From positions 1-51,851 of the forward strand of contig NZ_JADDIU010000024.1 in NCBI RefSeq assembly GCF_016464375.1: a stretch of DNA of 51,851 bases. The letters run 5' to 3'. A program made the position numbers and the translations under genes. The notes under the pieces are model-generated. The model did no database searches. It worked only from the letters and a program-made list of their open reading frames with translations, and was not told the DNA's origin. This document shows, one piece after another, positions 1 through 8,466 of this stretch; within the stretch, counting starts at the first letter, position 1; every line of letters starts with the position of its first letter. This stretch comes from Bacillus renqingensis. Lineage in GTDB: Bacteria > Bacillota > Bacilli > Bacillales > Cytobacillaceae.

Positions 1-17
1 AAAAAGGAATTGGAAAC

Positions 18-125
18 TTAAAGCGTGGACTCTGCCTTTTTTACATTCAAATTGACATTCGACACCACTTCCCTGCCCTTATAGGCCTTGGTCAGTTGGT
101 TTGTTTTGATCATGTAACCCATCAT
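18..125 (-). pseudogene. N-terminal stub of an ABC transporter ATPase
   Basis: A 35-codon frame starts at an ATG behind a GGGGAG ribosome site. It reads as the beginning of an antibiotic-type ABC ATPase (MIKTNQLTKAYKGREVV, then SNVNLNVKK). Where the family continues with GEIYGFLGPNGAGKTT before the Walker A motif, this frame gives AESTL and stops. The P-loop and all later motifs are therefore missing. It lies 125 bases downstream of the histidine kinase on the same strand, where such transporters usually sit, so it is probably what remains of the transporter once controlled by that two-component system. The break lies inside the window, so this is not an edge effect. The family call rests on the start alone. 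Confidence 0.6.
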
Positions 126-250
126 TTTCAGCTCCCCTTCATTCACTATCTTTCTTGTAGTCGCTGAAGTTTTCTTTTTTATTAATCAAATCTTACGAAA
201 TTCTTAAGTGAAAAAAAGAGCTACCTAGATAGGAGGCACCCTTCGTTGTT

Positions 251-1186
251 TTAATAGGTCATTCGTTTTAATTGTACGGTAAAGGTTGTTTTTTCAAATG
301 GCTTGCTATTTAGAAAAATTTGCCCGCCCATTTTTTCCACCAGCCGTTTGGTAATAGTCAGGCCGAGCCCGCTGCCCTGATAGGATTTGTTTCGTGAATC
401 CTCCAAGGTATACATACGTTCAAAAACCAAATCCTGATGGGGCTCATGAATCCCCTTGCCTTTATCCCACACATCAACATAAATAAATTGTTCATCATTT
501 CTAAGCGTTAGACCTAGCACTTTGCCCGCACCGCCATATTGTATGGCGTTGGAAAGCAAATTCATTAAGACCCGGTCAAGTGCTTCCTCATTTCCATGAG
601 CATACAGAATCGTTTCCGGCAGCTCAATCACGACCTCAAAGCCTCTGGTCGTCAAAACCTGGTAAAAATGTAGAATATTTTTCTGGCATACATCATTCAT
701 ATTCACCCTTGTGAGAGGAATGTTTTTGTCACCGGACTCTAGCTTAGCTAAATCAAAGAATTTGTTGATTAAGTCTAACACTTCAACGGTTTTATTATGT
801 ACTTTTTCCAGAAGTTCCTCGGTTTCCTCGCGATTTCGATTCGGGTCATTCAGGATCATTTCCGTATACCCGAGCACCACCGTCAGCGGCGTTTTTAAAT
901 CATGCGAGATATTGGAAAGCATTTTTCGCATCGACAGCTCCGTTTTGTTGTAGCTTGCCATCATTTTTTGATTATGTGCTAAAAGCCGGTTGATCTCGAT
1001 TAATAATTGTTTTAACTCCTTATCATCCGTATGTACTAACAGCTGTTCACCCGTTTTATCATCCACTATTTGTTTCAGCTTTTTATGGATGTAAGTGAAA
1101 TTTTCTTTATGGTTGTTTTTCGATTGATATTGGAAAAAATGAAGAACCAATAGAACAATGATAACGATCGTTAAAAAAATGACCAT
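251..1186 (-). CDS. Sensor histidine kinase, OmpR-partner type
   Basis: Membrane kinase that autophosphorylates and passes phosphate to the adjacent response regulator. There is one clear N-terminal membrane helix (about residues 1-18 from this start), a short linker, then a HisKA domain with the H box SHDLKTPLT (His95) and an HATPase domain with N box (LLSNAIQYG), DKGKGI and GSGLGL motifs. There is no large extracellular sensor, as in intramembrane-sensing kinases that watch a partner ABC transporter. I chose the ATG at 1186, two bases after the regulator's stop and behind GGGGAG; an ATG at 1222 overlapping the regulator is also open. The downstream transporter survives only as a stub, so the present signal is unknown. 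Confidence 0.88.
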   Translation of the reverse strand: MVIFLTIVIIVLLVLHFFQYQSKNNHKENFTYIHKKLKQIVDDKTGEQLLVHTDDKELKQLLIEINRLLAHNQKMMASYNKTELSMRKMLSNISHDLKTPLTVVLGYTEMILNDPNRNREETEELLEKVHNKTVEVLDLINKFFDLAKLESGDKNIPLTRVNMNDVCQKNILHFYQVLTTRGFEVVIELPETILYAHGNEEALDRVLMNLLSNAIQYGGAGKVLGLTLRNDEQFIYVDVWDKGKGIHEPHQDLVFERMYTLEDSRNKSYQGSGLGLTITKRLVEKMGGQIFLNSKPFEKTTFTVQLKRMTY

Positions 1187-1188
1187 GG

Positions 1189-1878
1189 TTAAAACTCCCC
1201 AAGCTTGTATCCAATACCCCATAACGTCTTGATGTATTGCGGTTTGGAGGGGTCATCTTCAATTTTTTCTCTCAATCTTCTCATATGAACATTAATCACA
1301 TTTTCATCACCGAAATACTCGTCTTCCCATATTAGACGATATATTTGCGCCTTCGTGTAGACCCGGCTGGGATTGGAGATAAATAGTTTTAATAGATGAA
1401 ACTCCTTTGCGGTCAGCTTGATCTCTTTTCCAGCCTTTTGGACGGAAAACTTGTCTAAATCAAGAGTGAGATTTCCCACAGTCAAGACCTTCTTCTCCTC
1501 CGGCCGTGAATAATAGGTTGCCCTTCTAATGGCCGCTTTCACCCTTGCCGTCAGCTCAATCATCGAAAATGGCTTAGCGATATAATCATCTGCCCCGAAG
1601 CCCAGCCCTAATGCTTTGTCCAAGTCGCCGTCCTTTGCCGACATAATCAGGACGGGGATCATGCTTTTCTCACGAATTATTTTTAAAAATTCCATCCCAT
1701 CCAGCTTCGGCAGCATGAGGTCAAGGAGAATTAAATCAAACATATCGTTCGCAAACAGCTCACGTGCTTCCTCCCCATCAAATGCCGGCACCACCTCGAA
1801 ACCTTCTTTTGTAAATTGCCCGCTCACCATCTCACTGATTGCCACGTCATCTTCCACTAATAAAATTTTATATGACAC
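1189..1878 (-). CDS. OmpR-family response regulator
   Basis: DNA-binding response regulator, first gene of the two-component pair. The receiver domain has the acidic pocket VEDD (about residues 8-11), phospho-acceptor Asp53 in LLDLMLP, a switch residue in IMSAKD and the conserved Lys in AKPF. The C-terminal winged helix (about 130-228) ends in the typical IKTLWGIGYKL. The GTG at 1878 is preferred because AAGGTGGAG lies at proper distance and the protein then begins at the receiver domain; an ATG at 1908 would add ten unconserved residues. The kinase gene follows after two bases. Targets cannot be read from the sequence, but the ABC transporter stub downstream suggests antibiotic-peptide response. 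Confidence 0.88.
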   Translation of the reverse strand: MSYKILLVEDDVAISEMVSGQFTKEGFEVVPAFDGEEARELFANDMFDLILLDLMLPKLDGMEFLKIIREKSMIPVLIMSAKDGDLDKALGLGFGADDYIAKPFSMIELTARVKAAIRRATYYSRPEEKKVLTVGNLTLDLDKFSVQKAGKEIKLTAKEFHLLKLFISNPSRVYTKAQIYRLIWEDEYFGDENVINVHMRRLREKIEDDPSKPQYIKTLWGIGYKLGEF

Positions 1879-1920
1879 CGTATTCTCCACCTTTCCATAG
1901 ACAGGCATATCCCCTTGCCC

Positions 1921-2769
1921 CTAAACCAGAAATTGAGGTAGTGCAAAACAGCTTTGAATGATTTGTTCGTTCACGTAGTGTGTATCTTTATCCCTGACCT
2001 TAGAAGGATTGGGGCTGCTATAATGTTTTGACCCGATTGTAAAGCTCCATAACCCGCCAGGATAGGTAGGAACAACCGCTGTATACATTTTCGCCTCTTT
2101 AAAAAGATTAGATATCCGTGTGTACGTCTGTTTCATGACATCTAAATGAAAAATCGGCGATTGGCTTTGACAAACCATCAATCCGTCCTCTTTTAAGGCA
2201 GTATGAAGGCTTTGATAGAAGCTTTTTTCAAACAGTACTTGTGCTGGACCGATTGGGTCTGATGAATCGACGATAATCAGGTCATACTCATTTTTTTTAC
2301 CTTTAGCAAACTTTACCCCATCATCAAAAATAAATTGAACACGCGAGTCTGATAATCGCCCCGACACTTTAGGTAAATGCTCTCTGCAGGCTTTTACAAC
2401 CAGCTCGTCAATTTCTACCATATCGATTTGTTCAACCCCAGCATACTTACATATTTCCTTCGCAGCACCGCAATCGCCGCCGCCAATGATTAAAACTTTT
2501 TTTACATGAGGGTGAATGGACATGGGGACATGCGAAATCATTTCATTATAAATATGCCCATCCATCGAAGTCGTCTGGACAATGCCATCTAGGACCAGCA
2601 TCCTTCCGAAACTATAGGAATCTAAAATCATGACATCCTGAAACGGTGATTTTTGTTCAAACACAATCTCTTTGATCCGGTAACTTACCTTTAAATGGTC
2701 ATGCTCATCTTCCGTCAACCATAAATCTCCATCTCTTCTCGATAAATAGCTTGGCAGTATGTGTTCCAT
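1921..2769 (-). CDS. speE: Spermidine synthase (polyamine aminopropyltransferase)
   Basis: Cytosolic enzyme that moves the aminopropyl group of decarboxylated S-adenosylmethionine to putrescine, giving spermidine. An N-terminal beta domain (about 1-60) precedes a Rossmann methyltransferase-like fold. The cofactor loop IIGGGDCGAAKEI, the acidic VEIDELVV and the catalytic segment DSSDPIGPAQVLFE are all visible. About 282 residues matches the family. The start at 2769 sits seven bases after GGAGG; an ATG six bases earlier would be too close to that site. It lies 42 bases upstream of the response regulator on the same strand and may be cotranscribed, though no functional link is known. Confidence 0.93.
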   Translation of the reverse strand: MEHILPSYLSRRDGDLWLTEDEHDHLKVSYRIKEIVFEQKSPFQDVMILDSYSFGRMLVLDGIVQTTSMDGHIYNEMISHVPMSIHPHVKKVLIIGGGDCGAAKEICKYAGVEQIDMVEIDELVVKACREHLPKVSGRLSDSRVQFIFDDGVKFAKGKKNEYDLIIVDSSDPIGPAQVLFEKSFYQSLHTALKEDGLMVCQSQSPIFHLDVMKQTYTRISNLFKEAKMYTAVVPTYPGGLWSFTIGSKHYSSPNPSKVRDKDTHYVNEQIIQSCFALPQFLV

Positions 2770-2908
2770 AATCATCCTCCATTCATTAACCTATTAACCC
2801 CATGTTAGTATAGCATAAATGGGACGATGGGCACTTAGTCAAACATGTGATGAACAAGGACCTAAAGCTATTGCCCAGAGGATTATCCAATTTTATTTTA
2901 AAAAGTGA

Positions 2909-3050
2909 TTGATTTTTCAAAAAATGCATATTATGATGGTTAAAAGTAATCCTATCAAAATAATTGGATTTAATACAAGCAGAGCTGTTGTGGCCGATCA
3001 GACAAACTGAAGGGCACTTATCTTAGTTTATGGGATAAGTGCCCTTTTAT
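2909..3050 (+). ncRNA. Candidate small RNA with own promoter and terminator
   Basis: A promoter-like TTGATT (2909-2914), 17-base spacer and TATGAT (2932-2937) predicts a start near 2944. About 66 bases later lies a perfect 13-bp hairpin (AAGGGCACTTATC at 3010-3022 pairing with 3034-3046) followed by TTATCATTTT. No open frame with a ribosome site lies between. The unit would be an RNA of about 105 bases pointing towards the Rrf2 gene, ending before that gene's own likely promoter. It could also be an attenuated leader of the Rrf2 operon. No known RNA family was recognised. Confidence 0.4.
3010..3050 (+). terminator. Intrinsic terminator upstream of Rrf2 gene
   Basis: Perfect 13-bp stem, 11-base loop, then a T-rich tail. 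It ends transcription arriving on the plus strand from between speE and the Rrf2 gene. Confidence 0.7.
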
Positions 3051-3131
3051 CATTTTACTGCATATATTTATTACCAAGTTACAGCCTTGATTGAAGATTT
3101 GTCCCAGATGAATTGGCTTTTTTTAGCACAT

Positions 3132-3156
3132 AATGTTGACTGAATGACTCAACATT
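3132..3156. promoter_or_regulatory. Inverted repeat before Rrf2 gene, possible autoregulatory operator
   Basis: AATGTTGA and TCAACATT form a perfect 8-bp inverted repeat with a 9-base centre, 18 bases before the Rrf2 start. Rrf2 regulators often bind dyads over their own promoters; that this one does is inferred from position only. Confidence 0.4.
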
Positions 3157-3174
3157 ACGAAGAGGGGGATGATG

Positions 3175-3630
3175 ATGAAGGTATCAAGTAAAGGTGAATA
3201 TGCCTTACGCGCATTGCTCTTACTAGGGACCCATCAAGGAAAAGTGCTGGGGATTCAGGAAATTTCGGATAAAACATTGGTCACTGTCCATTATCTGGAA
3301 CAACTGCTGCTTCAGTTAAAAAAACTGGGCTACGTAACAAGCAAGCGAGGAGCAAAGGGAGGTTATATGCTGCAAAGGGAAGCAGAGGAAATCAATATTG
3401 GTGCCGTAATTCGCGATTTAGAAGGGCCGCTGTCGCCGATGGCATGCGCTTCGATTACCCAGTATGAACCGTGTCCTTTAGAGGAGGGATGTCAATTAAA
3501 ACCATTATGGTCATTGGTAAGAGATACCATTGCTTTTGTTCTTGAGCGGACGACGCTGGATGATCTATTGCAAAACCGAATAACGAAATTAGAAGGAGGA
3601 GATTTTATTGTCGGTAAAAGGACGTCTTGA
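3175..3630 (+). CDS. Rrf2-family regulator of the sulfate importer
   Basis: Winged-helix repressor/activator of the IscR/CymR family. The N-terminus MKVSSKGEYALRALLLL, the recognition region HYLEQLLLQLKKLG and the wing RGAKGGYML are typical. Residues near 100-115 contain three cysteines in a C-x8-C-x5-C layout (CASITQYEPCPLEEGC), close to the cluster ligands of IscR-type members and absent from B. subtilis CymR, so iron-sulfur sensing is possible but unproven. Three consecutive ATGs occur; the third (3175) has the best distance from GGGGG. It overlaps yezD by 23 bases and precedes sulfate-uptake genes, so it probably controls sulfur supply. Confidence 0.85.
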   Translation: MKVSSKGEYALRALLLLGTHQGKVLGIQEISDKTLVTVHYLEQLLLQLKKLGYVTSKRGAKGGYMLQREAEEINIGAVIRDLEGPLSPMACASITQYEPCPLEEGCQLKPLWSLVRDTIAFVLERTTLDDLLQNRITKLEGGDFIVGKRTS

Positions 3631-3805
3631 TAAGCAAGCCATTGAAAAAATCAGCCGTCTATTAGAAGGGTTGGAGTATGGAAATGTGCAAATTACAGTC
3701 CATGATTCGCAAATTACTCAAATTGACCGGTTGGAAAAATACCGATTCCCACTTCAGGCAAAAACCAATCCATCCAGGTCAAATCATCCAGACAGAAGAT
3801 ATTAA
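3608..3805 (+). CDS. yezD: YezD-family small protein (DUF2292)
   Basis: A 65-residue protein starting at TTG seven bases after AGAAGGAGGA, overlapping the end of the Rrf2 gene in another frame. The core (QAIEKISRLLEGLEYGNVQI, then TVHDSQITQIDRLEKYRF) is the conserved YezD/DUF2292 sequence of short proteins found beside sulfur-assimilation genes in Bacillaceae. The biochemical role is unknown. The C-terminal residues after RFPL look unconserved and run up to a GC-rich repeat, so the original tail may differ. The overlap implies translational coupling to the regulator. Confidence 0.75.
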   Translation: MSVKGRLDKQAIEKISRLLEGLEYGNVQITVHDSQITQIDRLEKYRFPLQAKTNPSRSNHPDRRY

Positions 3806-3807
3806 GA

Positions 3808-3935
3808 AAAGCGCAAGGCGCCCGCCTAGCGGCGACAAGCACAAGACGAGCCGGCGAGAAGGCTGTTCTTTAGCCTTCTTGACGGATTGGCTTGTGACCT
3901 CGAGCCGCTGGCGCCTGGAGCTGGACAATTATCAA
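3808..3935. repeat. GC-rich dispersed repeat, copy A
   Basis: About 125 bases, richer in GC than the surroundings, begin with GCGCAAGGCGCC and end with GGCGCCTGGAGCTGGAC. Inside, positions 3848-3882 are identical over 35 bases to 22913-22947 and can form an AGAAGGCT/AGCCTTCT hairpin. Related copies lie near 22900 and 31855, all intergenic. There is no coding sense. It resembles Bacillus REP/MITE-like elements. Confidence 0.65.
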
Positions 3936-3996
3936 AGTAAAAAACTTCCATTCTTAATTTATTAAAAAATATACTATTGCCGATCGGACGCCCGAA

Positions 3997-4049
3997 GGCC
4001 CTTTAGTTATTGGTACATGATCATGTACTAAACTATCGGGGCTTTTTTT
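3997..4049 (+). terminator. Terminator or attenuator before the sulfate-binding protein gene
   Basis: GGCCCTTTAGTT pairs imperfectly with AACTATCGGGGC, enclosing the perfect 16-base palindrome GTACATGATCATGTAC, followed by seven T. It closes the Rrf2-yezD unit or attenuates read-through into the importer genes starting at 4120. Confidence 0.65.
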
Positions 4050-4119
4050 ATTGAAAAAAGCCTGCCAAGAATCATTGGGCTGTTGCTAAAGCCCCTCAAA
4101 AACCACGTAAGGAGAAACG

Positions 4120-5175
4120 ATGATGAAAAAATTTTGGATTACCTTATTTTCGCTAACATTCCTATTATGGGCGTCCGGGTGCTCGAATCAAACGGCAAAA
4201 ACGGAAACCAAAACAGCTGCCAGTGATAAACAGGACGATAAAGCGCCGGTTGAGTTGTTAAATGTATCATACGATCCAACAAGAGAACTTTATGAGGATT
4301 TCAACAAAAGCTTTGCTGCCAAGTGGGAGAAAGAAACGGGTCAAAAAGTAACCATTAACCAGTCACATGGCGGATCCGGCAAGCAATCCCGCTCGGTCAT
4401 TGACGGTCTTGAAGCAGATGTGGTGACACTGGCGCTTGCCTATGATATCGACGCCATCGCCAAAGCAGGTAAGCTGCCTCAAGGTTGGCAGAAGAGACTG
4501 GATGACAATAGTTCACCTTATACTTCGACAATTGTTTTTCTCGTCCGCAAAGGAAATCCAAAGGGAATCAAAGACTGGGATGATTTAATTAAAAAGGGTG
4601 TTTCCGTTATTACTCCAAATCCGAAAACATCCGGCGGGGCTCGGTGGAACTACTTGGCGGCATGGGGCTATGCCTTAGAAAAAAATCACGGTGACGACCA
4701 GAAAGCCAAAAAGTTTGTCACGAAGCTGTTTAAGAACGTACCTGTTTTAGATTCGGGTGCCCGCGGTTCTACTACTACATTTGTCGAGCGAGGAATCGGG
4801 GATGTATTGATTGCCTGGGAAAATGAGGCTTATCTCGCCCTAAACGAATACAAAAAGGATCAATTCGAAATTGTCAACCCATCGATCAGCATCCTGGCAG
4901 AACCCCCCGTTTCCGTTGTCGATAAGGTAGCGAAAAAACACGGGACAGAAAAGGTCGCCAAGGCCTATTTAGAATATTTATATTCGGTGGAAGGGCAGGA
5001 AATTGCCGCTAAGAATTATTACCGCCCGCGGAATAAGGAAGTAGCTGAAAAATATGCAAGCCACTTCCCGAACATTAACCTATTTACCATTGATAAAGTA
5101 TTTGGCGGTTGGCAGAAGGCCCAAAAAACGCACTTTGCTGACGGGGCTATCTTTGACCAAATTTATCAACCATAA
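4120..5175 (+). CDS. Sulfate/thiosulfate-binding lipoprotein
   Basis: Solute-binding component of a sulfate ABC importer, anchored outside the membrane by a lipidated Cys21 (lipobox ASGC after a hydrophobic signal of about 18 residues). The mature part has family signatures: [45 protein letters not shown] and [20 protein letters not shown]. The serines and glycines of these segments bind the oxyanion. Length 351 is usual. Translation starts at one of two adjacent ATGs behind GGAG. It is the first gene of a four-gene importer cluster whose members are separated by only 12-16 bases up to the ATPase. Confidence 0.93.
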   Translation: MMKKFWITLFSLTFLLWASGCSNQTAKTETKTAASDKQDDKAPVELLNVSYDPTRELYEDFNKSFAAKWEKETGQKVTINQSHGGSGKQSRSVIDGLEADVVTLALAYDIDAIAKAGKLPQGWQKRLDDNSSPYTSTIVFLVRKGNPKGIKDWDDLIKKGVSVITPNPKTSGGARWNYLAAWGYALEKNHGDDQKAKKFVTKLFKNVPVLDSGARGSTTTFVERGIGDVLIAWENEAYLALNEYKKDQFEIVNPSISILAEPPVSVVDKVAKKHGTEKVAKAYLEYLYSVEGQEIAAKNYYRPRNKEVAEKYASHFPNINLFTIDKVFGGWQKAQKTHFADGAIFDQIYQP

Positions 5176-5188
5176 GGAGAGAGTATAG

Positions 5189-6025
5189 GTGTCTACTAAA
5201 CGAAAACAGCGCCGGGTTCTGCCTGGATTCGGACTTTCCATGGGATATACGATTGTCTACCTTAGCCTGATTATTCTCATACCACTGGCTGTCCTTGTGT
5301 TAAAGGCATCCACATTAAGCTTGGCCGACTTTTGGCAGACGATAACAGATAAGAGAGTGGTAGCTTCATATAAATTGACTTTGTATACTTCCTTATTGGC
5401 AGCCATTGTCAATGCCGTGTTCGGAACATTGATCGCCTGGATATTAGTGCGCTACAAATTCTTTGGTAAGCGGATCATCGATGCCCTTGTTGACTTGCCG
5501 TTTGCTCTGCCAACGGCAGTTGCCGGGATTGCCCTTACCACCATTTATTCTCCGAATGGCTGGATTGGCCAATATTTTGAATCGCTTGGAATAAAGATTG
5601 CCTACACCCCGGTAGGAATTATGATTGCCCTGACGTTTATCGGGCTGCCGTTCGTTGTTCGTTCGGTTCAGCCGGTTTTACAGGAATTAGATCACCAATA
5701 CGAAGAAGCTGCATCCACACTGGGTGCAGGTTCCGTTCAGATCTTTGTTAAAATCATCCTTCCAGCCATTTTCCCTGCTATTATCACCGGCTTTGCATTA
5801 GCCTTTGCACGGGCATTGGGGGAATATGGGTCCGTTGTCTTCATTTCGGGGAATATGCCGATGAAAACAGAAATTGTACCATTGCTTATCATCACTAAAT
5901 TAGAGCAATACAACTATGGCGGTGCCGCCGCTATTGCCACAGTGATGCTTGGCTTTTCGTTCATTCTATTATTCTTGATTAATTTCTGGCAATGGCGAAC
6001 GGCAAAAAAACATCAAGTGACGTAG
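5189..6025 (+). CDS. cysT: Sulfate ABC transporter permease CysT
   Basis: Membrane permease forming half of the sulfate channel with CysW. A GTG start follows AAGGAGAG. Six hydrophobic helices are evident, and the EAA loop that docks the ATPase reads EEAASTLGAGSVQIFVKIILP (about residues 172-192). The conserved GEYGSVVFISGN near residue 210 is typical of CysT/CysU. The gene lies 13 bases after the binding protein and 15 before cysW, so one transcript is expected. Confidence 0.93.
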   Translation: MSTKRKQRRVLPGFGLSMGYTIVYLSLIILIPLAVLVLKASTLSLADFWQTITDKRVVASYKLTLYTSLLAAIVNAVFGTLIAWILVRYKFFGKRIIDALVDLPFALPTAVAGIALTTIYSPNGWIGQYFESLGIKIAYTPVGIMIALTFIGLPFVVRSVQPVLQELDHQYEEAASTLGAGSVQIFVKIILPAIFPAIITGFALAFARALGEYGSVVFISGNMPMKTEIVPLLIITKLEQYNYGGAAAIATVMLGFSFILLFLINFWQWRTAKKHQVT

Positions 6026-6040
6026 AGGGGTTTTAGAAAA

Positions 6041-6904
6041 ATGATCGGTAAAGAAACAACCATTATTCATTTCAATGTCAGCAGCGCAAAAAAAGCTAGT
6101 CGGCATGGTGCGATAAAAAAATGGCTGTTGATCGCCATTGCCCTTGCATTCTTAGGACTATTTATCGTGGTTCCATTGCTGGCCGTTTTCTCCGAAGCTT
6201 TGAGCAAAGGGATGGAGCTATACGTCGCAGCCCTAACAGAACCGGAAGCATTATCAGCCATTAAATTAACCTTGTTGACGGCTGCTATTGCAGTCCCGAT
6301 TAACACGATTTTTGGAGTGATTGCCGCATGGGGAATTGCCAAATTTGATTTTAAGGGAAAGAATATTTTAATTACGTTAATTGATATTCCTTTCGCCGTT
6401 TCCCCCGTCATTGCCGGTCTTGTTTTTGTACTGCTGTTTGGTTCTCAAGGCGTTTTGGGAGCGTTCCTCGAGGCTTACAATCTGAAAATTATTTTTGCCG
6501 TACCGGGCATTGTTTTGGCCACTATTTTTGTGACCTTTCCATTTGTGGTACGGGAGCTGCTCCCAATTATGCAGGATCAGGGAACAGAAGAGGAGCAGGC
6601 GGCGATTACGCTTGGAGCGAATGGCTGGCAGACCTTTTTTCGAATCACCCTGCCAAATATCAAATGGGGTCTGCTGTATGGCGTTATCCTTTGTAATGCA
6701 CGGGCAATGGGGGAATTTGGAGCGGTATCGGTTGTTTCGGGTCATATCAGAGGGCTGACTAATACGATTCCGCTTCATGTCGAAATCTTGTATAACGAGT
6801 ATAACTTTACCGCCGCCTTTGCGGTTGCGTCCCTACTGGCACTTTTAGCCTTGATTACTTTGGTTTTAAAAAGTATTGTCGAGTACAAGTCTCAAAAACA
6901 TTAG
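6041..6904 (+). CDS. cysW: Sulfate ABC transporter permease CysW
   Basis: Second sulfate permease, paralogous to cysT. The membrane domain starts near residue 28. The coupling loop is EEQAAITLGANGWQTFFRITLP, and MGEFGAVSVVSGHIRG is the CysW version of the conserved motif near the last helices. It has 287 residues and starts at ATG after GAGGGG. It sits between cysT and cysA in the same direction. Confidence 0.93.
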   Translation: MIGKETTIIHFNVSSAKKASRHGAIKKWLLIAIALAFLGLFIVVPLLAVFSEALSKGMELYVAALTEPEALSAIKLTLLTAAIAVPINTIFGVIAAWGIAKFDFKGKNILITLIDIPFAVSPVIAGLVFVLLFGSQGVLGAFLEAYNLKIIFAVPGIVLATIFVTFPFVVRELLPIMQDQGTEEEQAAITLGANGWQTFFRITLPNIKWGLLYGVILCNARAMGEFGAVSVVSGHIRGLTNTIPLHVEILYNEYNFTAAFAVASLLALLALITLVLKSIVEYKSQKH

Positions 6905-6940
6905 GAAAGTAGTTTTTTGATAAATGGGGGGATTGAGGAA

Positions 6941-8026
6941 ATGGGTATAAGCATTCTGGATGTATCAAAAAGGTTCGGCTCTTATCCTGCGGTTAAAAAC
7001 GTGGAGCTTGAAATACCGACAGGCGACTTTGTTGCCTTACTGGGGCCATCCGGTTCGGGAAAAACAACCCTCCTGCGGTTGATTGCCGGCTTAGAGGGGA
7101 CAGATTCAGGAAAAATTTTATTCAATGGCGTGGATTACACGAATAAAACAGTAAAGGACCGGAAAGTAGGTTTTGTTTTTCAGCATTATGCCTTGTTTCG
7201 GCATATGACTATTTTTGAAAATATTGCTTTTGGCTTAAAGGTTAGACCCCGCAAATTCCGTCCATCGAAAAGTGAAATAAAGGAAAAGGTTTTCAATTTA
7301 TTAAAGCTGGTTCAGCTTGAACAGTTAGCTGACCGCTATCCTTCCCAACTTTCTGGTGGCCAGCGCCAAAGAATTGCGCTAGCGCGGGCACTTGCCGTTG
7401 AACCTGAAGTGCTTCTGCTAGATGAACCATTTGGGGCGCTGGATGCCAAGGTACGCCAAGAACTGCGGCATTGGCTGCGGGAGATTCACCAAAAATTGAA
7501 TATCACCACCGTTTTCGTCACACATGACCAAGAAGAGGCACTGGAAATGGCGGATACCATAGTCGTCATGAATAAAGGGATGGTCGAACAGATTGGATCT
7601 CCGGAAGAGGTGTATCAACACCCTGTAAATGCTTTTGTTTACAGCTTTTTAGGCAGGGTGAATGAATTAAAGGGATCAACCTTGTCGGAATCAACTGATA
7701 GAATAACCGATTTAGCGGATGGAACGGTTGGATATATCAGGCCGCATGAAATCCTTCTGAACAAATTTCAGCAAGGAGACAGCCTGCCGGTGGAAGTCTC
7801 CCATGTCCATACGGTAGGTGCCGTCGTTCGCATCGAATTTAAGCCGCTGGATACAGAGGAATTCTATGGAGCTGAGATGGATATAGAAAAATACAAGGAG
7901 TTGGGATCCGTTAAAAAAGGAAATATCCTTTATGCCGAGTTTAAAAATATCGTCGTGTTTGGGAAAGAAACGGAAACTCCCCATGTGCTGACGGATACTA
8001 ACAGATTGAGCGCCGCTATTCATTAA
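6941..8026 (+). CDS. cysA: Sulfate ABC transporter ATPase CysA
   Basis: ATPase driving the sulfate importer. Walker [11 protein letters not shown] loop, signature [16 protein letters not shown], Walker [14 protein letters not shown] and switch His in [10 protein letters not shown] are intact; a C-terminal TOBE-like domain (about 240-350) follows. The ATG at 6941 is chosen: GGGGGGATTGAGG precedes it and the protein then begins [15 protein letters not shown] as in relatives. A TTG at 6917 would add eight unconserved residues. It is the last gene of the cluster; a hairpin follows. Confidence 0.93.
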   Translation: MGISILDVSKRFGSYPAVKNVELEIPTGDFVALLGPSGSGKTTLLRLIAGLEGTDSGKILFNGVDYTNKTVKDRKVGFVFQHYALFRHMTIFENIAFGLKVRPRKFRPSKSEIKEKVFNLLKLVQLEQLADRYPSQLSGGQRQRIALARALAVEPEVLLLDEPFGALDAKVRQELRHWLREIHQKLNITTVFVTHDQEEALEMADTIVVMNKGMVEQIGSPEEVYQHPVNAFVYSFLGRVNELKGSTLSESTDRITDLADGTVGYIRPHEILLNKFQQGDSLPVEVSHVHTVGAVVRIEFKPLDTEEFYGAEMDIEKYKELGSVKKGNILYAEFKNIVVFGKETETPHVLTDTNRLSAAIH

Positions 8027-8032
8027 ACGAAA

Positions 8033-8074
8033 GTGGAGATTGTCAACATTCCGGCAGTCTCCACTTATTGTAGT
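8033..8074 (+). terminator. Probable terminator of the sulfate operon
   Basis: AGTGGAGA and TCTCCACT form an 8-bp stem just after the cysA stop, with a weak T-rich tail (TATTGTAGTTCTT). Confidence 0.5.
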
Positions 8075-8098
8075 TCTTCGCTTCCCAGGACCTCCCCG

Positions 8099-8203
8099 TT
8101 ATTGAAGTTGTAAATTTTTCAGCATTACAGGTGCTCGATATTCATAGCCGCCGATAGTTGTAAAGCCAAACTCCGTGTAAAATTCCAATTGGGGAGATTC
8201 TAA
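8099..8203 (-). pseudogene. C-terminal remnant of a GNAT acetyltransferase
   Basis: The minus strand encodes 34 residues and a stop, with no start. ESPQLEFYTEFGFTTIGGY resembles the last helix and strand of GNAT N-acetyltransferases (the usual ...FYEKLGF... region), followed by EYRAPVMLKNLQLQ. An in-frame stop at 8204-8206 cuts it off upstream and no other part of the gene is seen. Confidence 0.45.
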
Positions 8204-8208
8204 TTAGA

Positions 8209-8255
8209 CTTAAGTGTTGTCCTTCTAAACGTTCATAGAGGAAACTTGGAACTTT
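8209..8255. repeat. Imperfect direct repeat, left copy
   Basis: Starts CTTAAGTGTTGTCC and continues AAACGTTCATAGAGGAAAC. It matches 8712-8758 (CTTAAGTTGTGTCC, then AAACGTTCTATGAAGGAAAT) over about 47 bases with scattered differences. The two copies flank the toxin-antitoxin module. Confidence 0.5.
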
Positions 8256-8286
8256 ACTTTGGAAGAATGCCCCAGTACTTCCTAGA

Positions 8287-8315
8287 TTGCAATTAAAGGT
8301 ATAATAACATATAAT
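8287..8315 (+). promoter_or_regulatory. Promoter of the antitoxin RNA
   Basis: TTGCAA at 8287-8292, 17-base spacer and TATAAT at 8310-8315 make a near-consensus sigma-A promoter; predicted RNA start near 8322. It reads towards the 3' end of the toxin gene on the opposite strand. Confidence 0.65.
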
Positions 8316-8334
8316 TAATTACATGATAATAAAT

Positions 8335-8362
8335 GACCGAGTGCTACGAACACTCGATCAAT
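8335..8362 (-). terminator. Probable terminator of the toxin mRNA
   Basis: On the minus strand, CGAGTG and CACTCG form a hairpin followed by GTCATTTATTATC, about 100 bases after the toxin stop codon. The long 3' untranslated region is typical of type I toxin messengers. Confidence 0.45.
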
Positions 8363-8420
8363 GCAACTACATGCCGCATGAAGAGCGGCTGGCCAATTTA
8401 ATAAGATGTATTTTTCTAAG

Positions 8421-8466
8421 AAGTAACTACCCTTATCTTGGCTGGAGCGGGGCGGTTACTTTTTTC
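8421..8466 (+). terminator. Terminator of the antitoxin RNA
   Basis: AAGTAAC (8421-8427) pairs with GTTACTT (8455-8461), with further CCC/GGG pairing inside, followed by six T. It overlaps the final codons of the toxin gene. Confidence 0.65.

Larger units (their letters stand above)
8322..8466 (+). ncRNA. Putative type I antitoxin RNA (RatA/SR4-like)
   Basis: Predicted plus-strand RNA of about 145 bases running from the promoter at 8287-8315 to a terminator at 8421-8466. It is antisense to the 3' untranslated part of the toxin messenger and to its last 11 coding bases, the same geometry as ratA against txpA or SR4 against bsrG in B. subtilis. It contains the stem GCCGC/GCGGC near 8374-8390. 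Function is inferred from layout; expression is not shown by sequence. Confidence 0.6.

Noticed and set aside
3806..4119. Possible S-box or T-box leader before the sulfate importer
   Set aside because: No conserved SAM-riboswitch helices or T-box sequence; only a repeat and a terminator hairpin are seen.
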